A DNA stretch of 64,000 nucleotides from Watersipora subatra (taxonomy: Eukaryota > Bryozoa > Gymnolaemata > Cheilostomatida > Watersiporidae). The stretch's first letter is position 1; every line of letters begins with the position of its first letter. Below the pieces are notes generated by a model. The model was not told the DNA's origin. It saw nothing but the letters and a program-made list of their open reading frames with translations, and did not search any database. The stretch covers positions 63,769,248 to 63,833,247 of the forward strand of contig NC_088711.1 of assembly GCF_963576615.1 (NCBI RefSeq). Reading direction: 5' to 3'. Shown here piece after piece: positions 26,501 to 35,800 of the stretch. The position numbers were made by a program, and so were the translations under genes.

Positions 26501-29361
26501 AAATACAATGTATTCTTATAAAAATCTCTGCTCCAACAAGCTACAGTTTCGACATCCAAGCAAGTATCGGAATGGATTACCTTTGTTGGTATGATATTGA
26601 CTATAAATAGAAATAGGGGAAGATACAATCATGTCTTATATTGACAAGAGCTGGTCAAAGGTTAAGCACTACTTTTTTCCTGTAGCCTAATGGCTTATCC
26701 CATGAGTTGAGCACATTATTTACTATCATCAACAAATTTTTGCAAGCAGTGTTTTGTAATATATAAAAAATAAATATTTACACGAAAAATACTGGATTGT
26801 GATTAAATGCGATAATAAATGTGATTTTCTAATTTATCAAAGCGTTTAAAGCCATCCAACATGGCTGAACATTTCAAATATCTACGACGCAATAACACAG
26901 GAGATGAATCATTTTAAATCAGCAACAAAAATGTCATTTTCGAACAAAATTAAACATTTTTATAAAAATGTTTTAATACATAGCTTTCTTTGATAAAAAG
27001 CTATATAAGGTTACATGATGTTAACACTCTGCTCACAAAGACTAACATCACAACTAGCTGTTACACCGTTACAAATGAACTATTAAAAATACTCCAAGCT
27101 ATTTGCATCTTTTGAAACTGCACTGTTAGACAATAATCGCTCCACACACATTCCGCTAGTTTGAAATATCTGTAAAGTAATTTGCTCGAAATAAGCGATT
27201 GCATTGTCAGGCAACCGTATCAAACATAACTTTGTCCAATTTTGTACGAAGTGCATAATCTTTCAAACCAGAGCACACGAGAACCATCACCTCAGCTAAC
27301 CAATTATGGCATTACCAGAGCCATTTAAGCATCTTGTATGGTTTTGCCTGAGTGAAAGAGTATGACCACGAGCTGCTCGAGATGAAAGGAATGTTTCGTC
27401 ATTATTTCGCCCCTATAGAAAGTCAGAGCAAGGTTGTGACTGGATAGTGGCTGAGCGTCTGAAAGCAAATAGATTGTTTGGGATGTACTAGGCATGTTCA
27501 TTGCCAGATTCCTCCACTCCTTCAACTGTTGACGTTAATGAGTTCTCTAGGAGGCAGATGCTGAGCCCTAGTCTAACCGCTAGCAGCCTGAAGCTAGTAT
27601 AACCTCATATCAACCAAACCTCCTAAACAAACCAGATGTCTTCATAACACATTATAGTCAAACCCTTCCACAAAACTACACACTCAACCAAAACTATCTA
27701 CAAATGCAGTAGATATAGCCATTCATATAGCTTAAATAGCCATGTCTCCATAAAATTATTAGCCAGATAATGGCGAAGTACCAACCCTAGTCAGACCTAC
27801 CAGCGATCAACCAAATTGACTATGGATGGCCTGCGACTAACTATCCAAATAACAGTCAATGCCAACTGAACAATCTAAATGGATGACAGTGCTATGTAGT
27901 CAGATAATCTTACGCATTCAAGGAGGTAGCAGCCTGTTAATGTAAGCAGATATCCTCCATACAGTTTCAACAACCAATTGGCCGAATCCAAAGATGTAAA
28001 CATTAACCTGCGTAAACCTAATCATTGTTTAAAATGGATAAAATAATGTCATAATATTAAAGTAATCATAATGACATCAGAAAGGAGCCAATTGTGTTAT
28101 AAGTGTTATATTTGCTAGGAACTGAGTAGCATTCAACCAAACTATTGCAGGTTATCAATAAGACAAATGGCCTCCATAAAAAGGAAAGACAACACTGACA
28201 GTGTGATCTCTGTAGATGCTATCTTCTTAATGCTGCTGCAGTATTGAATTTGTAAGAACCCAACTGTCTCGAGCGGAGGCACTAATTTGGCAGCCCTAAT
28301 TGCATCCCCATCACCATCCATCTCTCAGCTCAGCCACACCAAGAGCTCAGCAAAAGTATGGATTATCAATAGGTTATCAAAGGGCAAAGCAAGTCTTTGC
28401 CAAACTATGAAGAATAGCAATGGTGCCAAGACAAGGCAGGTCCTTGATGGCGCTCTACCCTTCTTCTACCTCTTTCTCATGCCAGTCAACAAACACTCTC
28501 TCATGGTATGCTATGGCTGCCCTCTCCAGACCTATTTGAACAAGGCTTAATTAACAATGCCATAAAACAAACACACTGGTGCGTTTGAATGGCTAAGCCA
28601 AAGCAAGCCAGCTCAATTGCCTGCAGCCACGGCTGAGCCACGACTCCTTACAGTCCAACACTGAGCCTCTTCAACACTTTTGGCTCGTCTACGCAGTCAG
28701 CTAACCTAATGCAAACCAACAGTTAGATTAGGAGAGGTGGATGAGGCACAAAAAGAAGCGAGAGCTTCCAGGTTCTCTGATACCAAATGTCTATGTTCCC
28801 AGATGCAAAGAAAGCTATACATGTCTAAAAGAACCGAAGAGAAGATGATAGTCAGGGGCCGTTGAAACTGAGTGAAACATGTTAAGCTTGTCCAACCCAT
28901 TCTCCAATGATGCTCTAGTTATTTATCGCCATCTATGGAGGTCTGAGCAGGATTGAATGAACACACTTGGATAAAAAAATTATAATCTTGCAAAAACACA
29001 CAGAAAGGTAAGTTTCTCGCTGCCACCTCTCGGTTGTCCCTAAATCTGCACTTGAAATAAAAATTGTGCCCAAGTATAGAAAAGTAAAATGTTTTACACA
29101 GCTGTTACAATAAAACTACAAAAATCAACTTTTCATTAGCAACTTACCATCTTTGCGCCTGCCTCCCTCCTTTGGCGTTCTTGGTCCATTCCGCTCTGTC
29201 TGAATAGGCTTGCTCCTACTCTGATTGGCTTTTGGGCTATAGCTAACGGGTGAAGGCCGTGGTTTATTTAGAAGTCCTGGAGAGAGAGTAAAGTCTGCAG
29301 ACGAGTCAAAAACATCCTCTGGTGCAGTTGGGATGACAGTGTAGACATCCTCACCTTCCAT
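4085..29361 (-). CDS. Uncharacterised giant C2H2 zinc-finger protein, 31 fingers
   Basis: Thirty-three coding exons, 5' to 3' on the minus strand: 29361-29148, 22125-21962, 21509-21163, 20117-19981, 19217-19035, 18858-18734, 18518-18312, 17058-16824, 16467-16213, 15804-15599, 15166-14969, 14422-14137, 13863-13649, 13346-13076, 12824-12693, 12319-12099, 11777-11609, 11486-11337, 11233-11042, 9930-9808, 9504-9362, 9231-9004, 8900-8748, 7946-7696, 7558-7378, 7292-7179, 7064-6922, 6660-6459, 6331-6152, 5959-5754, 5549-5283, 5057-4809, 4343-4085. They total 6606 nt (2201 residues plus stop), and every junction keeps frame. The 31 fingers fit C-x2-C-x12-H-x3-5-H, mostly with non-Krueppel linkers, and suggest a nuclear DNA- or RNA-binding regulator. 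The ATG at 29361 is chosen because exon 1 follows a good acceptor and encodes MEGEDVYTVIP. The lone final finger recalls REST, and the size recalls ZNF462, ZNF407 and ZNF142, but orthology is not shown. The weakest junction is the donor after 5754. Confidence 0.88.
5754..6660 (-). CDS. Zinc-finger gene exons 28-30: fingers 25-28
   Basis: Exon 28 (6660-6459): basic lead-in (EEKKREKTEK), finger 25 (VQCTECPYRGKAKD) and finger 26 up to LLQQHVK. Exon 29 (6331-6152): the VH that ends finger 26, a linker with VKLEPG (sumoylation consensus), and HKCLK, the start of finger 27. Exon 30 (5959-5754): the rest of finger 27 (CPFACGQLSVLEEHTASH) and finger 28 (LKCKFCDFYCESRE). Fingers 24 and 26 share YWVxxNRLLxQHxKxH, an evident duplication. 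The exon-30 donor (CA|GTGTCA) is weak and was chosen because it keeps frame. Confidence 0.82.
6045..6152 (-). repeat. 36-bp x 3 tandem repeat starting at an exon donor
   Basis: There are three 36-bp copies (6045-6080, 6081-6116, 6117-6152). On the minus strand each contains G|GTGTCTATTC, a pyrimidine-rich tract with TTGACAG and a terminal TTACAG or TTGCAG. The first copy coincides with the 5' end of the 192-bp intron after exon 29, so both donor-like and acceptor-like signals are repeated. Confidence 0.92.
6922..8900 (-). CDS. Zinc-finger gene exons 23-27: fingers 19-24
   Basis: Exon 23 (8900-8748): finger 19 (FKCGYCFFTSTSRNE). Exon 24 (7946-7696): fingers 20 (WKCRRCSFKHAKKEE) and 21 (YQCAICDFADDMEYT). 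Exon 25 (7558-7378): Thr/Ser/Pro linker and finger 22 (YTCNQCEMKTAWRSA). Exon 26 (7292-7179): first half of finger 23 (YNCTHCPYKTDK). Exon 27 (7064-6922): second half (VSMYNEHVERH) and finger 24 (LKCSFCDYWVSANRLL). Intron 7947-8747 contains a 39-bp x2 repeat, a SINE-like head and a dispersed-repeat copy. Confidence 0.9.
8101..8178. repeat. 39-bp tandem duplication
   Basis: There are two near-identical 39-bp units beginning GAATG(T/C)ACACAGTACTTA, differing at two positions, inside a zinc-finger-gene intron. Confidence 0.9.
8320..8405 (-). mobile_element. tRNA-derived SINE head, reverse orientation
   Basis: On the minus strand an A-box-like GCATAGTCTAGGGG is followed, about 35 nt later, by GTTCCGAGTTTAAATCC, a good B-box match. 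It resembles the head at 2836-2905, including the CTGGAGGTT-like junction before the B box. No intact tRNA fold is apparent. Confidence 0.45.
8520..8670 (-). repeat. Dispersed repeat, reverse-strand copy
   Basis: Reverse-complemented, it shows the same ordered words as the copy at 2950-3160: CTAGGTGAATGCC near one end, GCAAGCTAGTA-like in the middle, and (T)TA..AATAAGAGCC at the other. The window's last 20 bases (TTTCACCTAGTACAGTTGC) resemble its edge too. Confidence 0.5.
9004..9930 (-). CDS. Zinc-finger gene exons 20-22: fingers 17-18 and linker
   Basis: Exon 20 (9930-9808) carries finger 17 (FQCSICSQFSEFMWVIRRH). Exon 21 (9504-9362) carries finger 18 (YICSLCGKRSNWKWDVKKH). Exon 22 (9231-9004) is a finger-free linker with HIKEEGS, which fits the hydrophobic-Lys-x-Glu sumoylation consensus, and a Ser/Pro tract. 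The 1.1-kb intron 9931-11041 shows nothing recognisable. Confidence 0.88.
11042..11777 (-). CDS. Zinc-finger gene exons 17-19: fingers 15-16 and acidic linker
   Basis: Exon 17 (11777-11609) carries finger 15 (FRCSVCSRRSNWKCDIRKH). Exon 18 (11486-11337) carries finger 16 (YRCSLCGKSSKWKWDVAKH). Exon 19 (11233-11042) is an acidic Ser/Pro linker (IEDEDALDALDSDPGTPD). Fingers 14, 15, 16 and 18 are close relatives, suggesting local duplication. Confidence 0.9.
12099..12824 (-). CDS. Zinc-finger gene exons 15-16: fingers 13-14
   Basis: Exon 15 (12824-12693) carries finger 13 (VQCPHCAYNTTSESR) and the cysteine half of finger 14, ending FKCPDC plus one base of Gly. Exon 16 (12319-12099) completes finger 14 with GKRANWKWDIQKHMRTEH and adds an acidic, helical-looking linker (DTQEAKDTLDEYLKQHPEQR). 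The intron between them is 373 bp, most of it made of tandem copies of its own 5' splice site (see 12409-12699). Confidence 0.92.
12409..12699 (-). repeat. Tandem array of a 5' splice site, 16 bp x about 18
   Basis: Read on the minus strand, the unit is GTAAGTGATGATTGTG. The copy nearest exon 15 is the real exon/intron junction (GATTGTG|GTAAGTG); the other 17 lie downstream in the intron. Each unit holds 7 nt copied from the exon end and 9 nt of intron. Roughly seven central copies read GTGAGTG instead of GTAAGTG, still a consensus donor. One copy has a 2-nt insertion. The 16-residue-period open frames on the plus strand are by-products. Confidence 0.95.
13076..13863 (-). CDS. Zinc-finger gene exons 13-14: fingers 11-12 and linker
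   Basis: Exon 13 (13863-13649) carries fingers 11 (FKCVNCRYETNFKSH) and 12 (FHCKFCTYASYWRGD) joined by HPEKP, the closest match in the protein to a Krueppel linker. Exon 14 (13346-13076) is a finger-free linker with Pro/Ala/Ser runs (QPSPPAALSPSTSK) and a basic end (TSRSR). Confidence 0.9.
14137..14422 (-). CDS. Zinc-finger gene exon 12: Ser/Pro linker
   Basis: This linker exon (95 full codons) has no finger. It reads VIVNMSHAAIVNPLANLSSS, then a Ser/Pro/Gln tract (QMPMLKPAPN) and a Lys-rich end (LTQDGKPIKKGELD). The acceptor CTCTAG and donor G|GTGAGTG are clear, and its phase-1 end supplies the first base of the Gly before finger 11. Confidence 0.85.
14969..15804 (-). CDS. Zinc-finger gene exons 10-11: fingers 9-10
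   Basis: Exon 10 (15804-15599) starts with an acidic/Ser segment (MADSDGDDEPKR) and carries finger 9 up to WRSDLERHTK. The phase-0 intron falls between that Lys and the VH that completes the finger in exon 11 (15166-14969). Exon 11 then carries finger 10 (FGCSICFKSYKYQGD) and a Ser/Pro/Met tail. Finger 26 is split at the same point and phase. Confidence 0.9.
16213..18518 (-). CDS. Zinc-finger gene exons 7-9: fingers 3-8
   Basis: Exons are 18518-18312, 17058-16824 and 16467-16213, each carrying a finger pair. Finger starts are YRCAECNF and FSCSSCSY (exon 7), HKCEECAY and IKCLYCSF (exon 8), FNCELCGY and FACSYCDS (exon 9). Exon 8 ends in the acidic HSDMEDSQDE, and exon 9 has a Gly/Pro tail (DGPTLKGVMGPS). 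The 1.25-kb intron 17059-18311 shows nothing I recognise. Confidence 0.9.
18734..20128 (-). CDS. Zinc-finger gene exons 4-6: RRKQRKP motif and finger-free linker
   Basis: Exon 4 (20117-19981) begins inside an Arg codon and reads (R)RKQRKPLNVRK, about residues 242-248. It then continues into an acidic segment with MKTEIE, a possible sumoylation site. Exons 5 (19217-19035) and 6 (18858-18734) are Ser/Thr/Gly/Asn-rich and lack fingers. The 11 bases before exon 4 are ATGCATTACAG, which is both an acceptor and, if transcribed from an internal promoter, an in-frame start giving MHYRRKQRKP. RRKQxxPxx(I/L/V) at the extreme N-terminus is the RBBP4/NuRD-binding signature of FOG, SALL and BCL11 proteins. 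Whether the short form exists is inference. Confidence 0.8.
21163..22125 (-). CDS. Zinc-finger gene exons 2-3: fingers 1-2 and Pro/Ser linker
   Basis: Exon 2 (22125-21962) encodes finger 1 (YYCRFCSFN..YHLVDVH) and the cysteine half of finger 2 (FSCDRCDYASRWKCK). The intron splits finger 2, and its histidines (VIRHRKMIH) open exon 3 (21509-21163). After the finger, exon 3 encodes about 100 residues rich in Pro, Ser and Gln without structure I recognise. It ends in phase 2 (..CA AG), which joins exon 4 as the first Arg of RRKQRKP. Confidence 0.85.
22126..29147 (-). other. First coding intron of the zinc-finger gene (7 kb)
   Basis: No coding exon is recognisable. It contains the 26-bp tandem array at 26001-26245. 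Around 27.6-28.2 kb the plus strand is rich in CCAA/ACCAA words, which looks like a decayed repeat. The remainder shows nothing I can name. Confidence 0.6.
26001..26245. repeat. 26-bp minisatellite, about 10 copies
   Basis: The unit begins CTAGTGTAAGTCATCATAAG and ends CTATAT. Spacing is 26 bp for most copies and 21 bp for the last ones, which lack AAGCT. It lies in the first coding intron of the zinc-finger gene. Near identity between copies implies recent expansion. Plus-strand copies contain GTAAGT, but the host gene runs on the minus strand. Confidence 0.95.
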
Positions 29362-29387
29362 GATTGCCACATACGCTTCAATCAGAC
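29148..29387 (-). CDS. Zinc-finger gene exon 1: N-terminus
   Basis: An acceptor (TCCTTAG) precedes 29387, so at least one non-coding 5' exon must lie further upstream. The first ATG (29361-29359) opens MEGEDVYTVIPTAPEDVF, an acidic start followed by a Ser/Pro/Lys-rich stretch ending in GGRRKD. The donor G|GTAAGTT leaves phase 1, which matches exon 2 seven kilobases away. There are no fingers here. Confidence 0.75.
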
Positions 29388-32300
29388 CTAAGGAGAAAAC
29401 ACAGACATAAAGTTTACAATAAGCATTTTTACCGACTAGGAGCTGGCTAGTCGAGTTCCTTTTCCAGAGGGTATAAGCCAATCAAGCCTGAAGAATTTTG
29501 TAAAGTGAGCTCAAATAACAAGTATCCTACGTGTTAGACTTGTGGCCTCAATACATGGGAGAGGAAGGTCGGCTGAGGAAGGAGCTGACTATCACTATGG
29601 CTAGATATATACAAAGAAGTTTTTTACGCACTAACAATGGACTAGTGAACCAAAGTGAAAAGCATTGAGTGTAGCACAAAGGCCAGAAAACACTGACCAT
29701 CAAACAAACACCATTCATGCTAACGAGTGGTGAGAGAGAAAACACCAGTCGACAGATCTATTAATATAATGTCAGAGAATCAATCAACCACCAACAATAG
29801 CTGCGAGTCTGATTGGAAAGGTTGGAGATGGTTGAAGAAGTTGGTGCGTGAACCAGCCCCTTCAGAGTGCCAAACAATGATCAATACTAGTCAATGGCAG
29901 CAAATGGGTGCAAGCGCAGCCAGCAAATTACAGTCCATTACCTAGTCTATCCTACTTCACTCAACTCACTGTTGCTAATCCATCACGACCAAACTGTTCA
30001 TTGACATTTGAGAGCCGCTGTGGCCGTGGGTACGGCACTGCTGCCACTAGCTTCGTTGCTGCCTGATTTCAATAGACCTGGCTAAGAACCTTGTTCAAAA
30101 CCAAAGCTAGTATAATTATTCCCAGATCTACCGGGATAGGAAAATCAAATTAATCACATGACATTTTACCTAATATTTAATACTAGAGAAATATATTTTA
30201 TTCTCCATGCCTCTACAACATATTCACAGTGGTTTTTAGTGGTTCTCATATTAGCCTATCCTACAATATCTAAACGCCATAATTACTGATAAGGGTTAAC
30301 AACCAGAGTAACAAGCAAATGATTCTTAACATTAATGTTTCCAGAATGATTCTACAGAACGACGGTTCGCTACCACATGATCTCTTTCAGCAATGTAGTA
30401 AATTTTTCGTTAAAAATTATTGTAACTATTGTGTTAAAAGTGACTATGTTTATCAACCTTTCTATGAAGAGGTGTTCGTGAAAAGCTTTCTATAGATTGA
30501 ACATCTTAGAAGTTTCGAAACAGGTTTTGATTTTTGCCCCATTCTACATAAGCATATATTAAAACAGTGGTGAATAGAGAGCAAAAAAAAGCACAACAGG
30601 ATAACTTCTGGTGAGTAAGTAAACACCTTGAAAGAAACGTAAGACATTGATTTTTTACTTGATTTTAGCTTGTTGCAAAACTTGCTGAATTAGTTTTTAC
30701 CTAAACTGTCTTGAAAACTTGAAACAGTTGATATATTTAAGAAATAACACAAAGCGAGTTTTACAATAACTCACTGTTTTGCTATTTACCAGCAGTTTGG
30801 TATCATAGAGACACAAACAGTTCAACAAATACCTCAAGAGTCAGTTTAGAGTACTTGGAAGCAAAATATTAGCTAAAACAGGTTCTAGATGTAAGTCTGG
30901 CAGTTGAATAGAGGCATTAGTGACATTTTTTACTGTGGTATCACCAATGTAGCGAGTGAGTAAAGCTAGCTGGTGAAAGCCAGACTCTAGTAAGAGACTG
31001 TATGTGCTTTAAGTGAGCAGCTGATGAAATGCTAGTGATTCATTCACAGCTAAATCTAATTCAGCGGCCCTCTTTATTAGGGTGTCAAACGTTGACAGCA
31101 TCTCTTTTCCTTTTTATCTACAGGACAAAACAGCAGGCTAGCCCCTTGCCAAGTGGTCTGGATCCACTCCATCTTGGCTCTAGCATAAACTTTTGCAGTT
31201 GTTATAGCCAGATGTCAACCGATAGCAGACACAATGTAACCTGAGCCTCTTCAAATCAATTCAAAGAAACAGGTTTAGATCTCGCTTAGGTTTATAGACG
31301 GCAAAGTGCAATGGTGCGTTTGAGGACCAGCTGCGTTTGATACAATAATGCTAACGCTAGCCAGTTGTTCTCTTCTTGGTAACGATTACAAAGCGAAATT
31401 GTATGCAGATGTATACACGTAGGGGTCGCAGGGTCAATATGGTCTCCACTGGTCCAGATGCCAACGAGAATTTGCTGTAGATTTATGATAACCTCTTCAC
31501 AAGCATTGAGCTTGGACAAGTTGTGATGGAATAGCCAGTGAGCTGAGTTCCAGAAAAAGTTAGCACATATCCAGCCTCTATTTCATCAATGACAGCTTTC
31601 ACCAACTAACAACAGCAGCTTTTTATGATGCCGAGTAATAAGATGTTGTGAGGAGCTCACCAAAGTAGCTGTCTATCAGCAGTTGCATATAAGCACAAAA
31701 TCAGTAAAAGGTTTCTTCTGTCAAATAGATGGGACAGGCTTGGATGTATACAAAAAAGTTTGGTAGCACAGCCACATATTCTATTGCCCAGGTATGGTAT
31801 ATAAAACAAGCACAGTAAGCGAATAGACAGAGTGCCAGCGGAATTCTTCTCGAAGTGATGGCATACAAAAACCAGTGTAATGAGAGTGGAGCAATGAAAG
31901 CATGGTTATTATTAATTATGGAATACCATCCAGACATATGCTGTCCATTGCATAAGCCTTTCGTATATGGTGGGTAGCAGTTATGCCTGTAAAAAAATAT
32001 GGAAACCGTGTAAAATATCAATAAGGGCTCAAAGGCTTGAGAGTTCCAAAGAATTAGCTATTGGAATCACCAAAATCGTATTGTGCAATAACGGTACTTA
32101 TCAAGTGTATTTGATTTGTAACATGTTTGGATAACTTTCAGCAAAAGACATCTTTATCAAATTAATGTTTGGAAAGAACCACAATATATTATAAATCATG
32201 AGCAGTCTTGCCTGAACATGGGAGTTTGGTATATTTTTTGCAAGTGTTGATAAAAAATGCATCTAGCTTTTCCTTGCAAGATCCATAGCTTTTCCTTAGA

Positions 32301-32800
32301 TTATACAGCAATATAAAAATTCAAGCATTTTATGCCGGTGTACTTACTTAGAGTTACGTTCCAAGATATCCAAAATTACTAAAATGTTTTTAACAGTTTT
32401 CGAACATCTAGTAAATGATGGTAAGGATGTGCTGGAATACACCAGACTCTAGCAGCAGCGCAAAGCAACGCTAATACTAAACAGTTCCCACACTAAGCAC
32501 CAGGCAACACAATGCAGACATTGTCGAGCTTATAGTCAATCTGATCCGGTGGTATTGAATGTAGGCGAGCAGCCGCCATCTGCTTTCAACAGTGTACTTA
32601 ATTGAATGAGCTCACCAGGCCCAGCCACTGTCCAAAGAGAAATGAGGCTCTTAAAAATAACTGCCATTCACATTGGCTTGGCGTACAATAAGAAAGTGAT
32701 TAGACACAATAAAACGAATACACCAAGCTCGCAGGACAAAAAGAGCTTTTGTTCAGAGCTTGTCAGTCTGTTGACCACGGATAGTGTACCTGACAGAATT

Positions 32801-32839
32801 TTCAAATAAGTAGATCAACTTTCAAATAAGTAGATCAAC
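32801..32839. repeat. 20-bp tandem duplication
   Basis: Two adjacent copies of TTCAAATAAGTAGATCAAC(T/G) are present. Confidence 0.9.
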
Positions 32840-35800
32840 GCTGTCGAACTGATGGCACACATCACCAATTTATTACCAATTACCATGCCATCTTGGGTGA
32901 GCACAATCAATAGCATAACTCAATCCATAGATACCAAAGAGTGCAGGAACGTCCGATGCTTGTGCTCCTATCAACACTATGCCAACCTCTCCATATGCTC
33001 CAGCATACCACTCGCTCTATCTCACATTCTCCATCCTGTCATCTTCCCTTGCAGAGGTTGCAATGTCACTGCCTTGCCAATCAATACATCTGCTGTCATA
33101 ACACCATTGGGCACCATAGTACTGCATTTCCATTCCACCAACATCTACTTGTTATTCGCTCCTTTGGTTAATCAACAGAAGCTTTGCCAAACTCCACTTG
33201 ACAGAAACACCAGCAGCCTCACAGCATGGGACATGCCAGCAATCAAGTAAACCAAGCAAGATGGCCAATGATTCCAATTAATTCTTGAGATCTCCAGTTT
33301 CTCAGGCGTTGAAGAACATGACAGCATCCTTACAATAGATGATTGAAAATTGTCTCTTGCTGTTTTTGTGCAAACCGACTTAGCTAAATGAACAGCAGGA
33401 TGTAATCAAAGCCAGTAAATTGACAACTAGGACATTCATTTGGTTTACAATTGAAAGAGAACTCAGCGAATACCAACTCTTTTCACAATCGTAATATCAT
33501 ATGTTCTATCTCGTAGTCAACACAGCGATGCATAAGTATTCAGATCTCCTGCAATGCTATCCTAGGTAAATACTAGCAGGATGTAAATAGAGAGCATATG
33601 GAGAAGGCTCGCAAAGAAGATACTTACAAAGTCTGTAGAAAAGGTGTGTATAGTTCTGATGCTTTACAAAGGATGAAAAGTTCACAGTCCAAACTAGCCT
33701 GTCAAACAAGCCAGCTCCAAACTGACCTATGATAAAGGCTATACTGATCTGGAATTAGGCACTGGTTCATCACCATCCTGTTGAGTGGGTCATAAAGCAC
33801 TAGATACAGCGCTATTGCATACACAATGTAATCCTTATCACAAAGTATCTGTAGAATGGTGTGGTAGAGTAGGGGTGGAACTTTGGTACGTGACAACCAC
33901 AAACAGAAAAGCTAACAAACCCGGGCTACAATGAAATGGTAAACCAATATGTTTTATAGCCCTACCAGCAGGCTATATCAATCAGTAATGTTGGCAATGC
34001 AAGCCACCTTCCTATATCAACACCCACACATCAAATAAAATGGCAATGCTTCAATGGTGACAACCATGGCTCTGTGTATGAAACTAGTGTCTAATGAGAA
34101 CAGCAGGAGCCAACATTCGCTCACACAGACAGAACCAAATTCCAAAAAACCAACTAAGCCATGTGAATGGCATTACAGGCAATAGGATTGGTCTTAGATG
34201 AAGTACGGTGGTAGCAGCAAACAAAGAAACAAATTGTTATCAAGGATATACATTAAAGGTCTTTAGGTCACATAATTTAGTTCAAATGGCAAAACGGCAT
34301 GTTCCATTTTTTACAGCAAATGCATTTCAACTAGTAAATAGACTCTGCTTACCTCAAGGAAGCCACTGTACAAAACGTAGAACCAACCGGTCTGGAGCTG
34401 TCAGAATAGAAATCGTGGAGGAATATAGACAGCCAGAAATAAAAACCCAACAATGATTGTCATTAGCCAGTCTAATTGACCTCTAGCACCAGTATGACAC
34501 CGCAGATATGGTAGACTGGAATGGCAGAGACGTTGCACACGCCTCCTTCCACCGATCAATAACAGCCCAGTATTAAGACTGGTTGAGAGCAGAACATACG
34601 CTAGCTTTCACTTAGCCCTCTGCCTCTATAGAGGATACGCACAACTGTGTGATTGTTGTCCAATAACGAACTCATGACCAATCGCAGATCAGTTGTTAGG
34701 TTAACAAGCACCCTATGGTTGCAGAAGGCCTTTTCTCATAAACAATTGGCGTTTGTTCAGCAAAACTAATAGGCGACTGCAAACAGGATTCCAGATGTTT
34801 GATGGTACTGCTTCCTGGCTTGAGATTCTTTTAGCCTACTACAGCCAAACCAAAACCGATGGTCTTTTTTATGCCAAATCAACCAACCAACTTAGCAAAC
34901 TATAGCTATCACTAGCGCATCATTATAGTTTGAATAAACCACTTGATGGATCCTAAGACATGCCTTTTGCAAGCAAAAATACATAGAAATAATGGATATT
35001 TCTGTATGAGACAAGAGTTCATTATATGAAAATGGGGCTACCTTTTGCCGATGCAATACATATGTAAAAAGCTGAATGAGCTGTTTTCCACAAAATCAAA
35101 TTAGAAAATAAAAACAAAACTCATAAAAACAGGTAACCTAAAAGTCATCAAGTTACTCAAATATACCGTAAGAGAGGTAACTGATCACTTTCTGCTACTT
35201 GCTTATACTTATTAAAGAGCCATACATGTTGGTACTATAACATGACTGTAAAAATAAGAACTGAATTAGTCTTAAAAGGTCTTTGGTTGTGGCATTTCAA
35301 AACTGGGATACTAGCCCAGTAGAGCTTAGGTCAAAAGATTGGCAGCTGGGTGGGCTGAGAATGGTTTGGCATCACATGTCATTAGTACACTTAAAAAAAG
35401 ACAGTCACGAAGGGCACTGCTGATGAGAGCCTTCAGGAAGTAATTTGAGACGACAGTTGTACACCAAAAGTGATTGAATGCTAGCGAGCTAAGCAGCCTC
35501 GCGAGCGACATATTGGGTAGGCTCTAACTGACAGCGAAGTTTTTTAGCAGCGACAGTGTGTGCTCAGATCGTTCACGATGAAATCTTGTCTTGAGCACTC
35601 AAAACAGCAGCAAAATACCATCGGGTACTATAATATGACTTATACAAAAAGATAGACAAAACTAACCTAAAACTGCCAAAATATATTTGCTAAAATATCC
35701 TAAGTTTGCGGCGCTGCTTTAAAATTTCATGAATCATAGATCTTTTTCCATGAGTAAACTCACAGCTGACACATGACATCCAGTAGGGTAGTCCTGTGGG

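Noticed and set aside
32852-33250. 132-codon plus-strand frame with many Ser, Thr, Ile and Pro
   Set aside because: No recognisable domain, no splice context and a second overlapping frame of similar quality; it probably reflects C/A-rich repeat-derived sequence.
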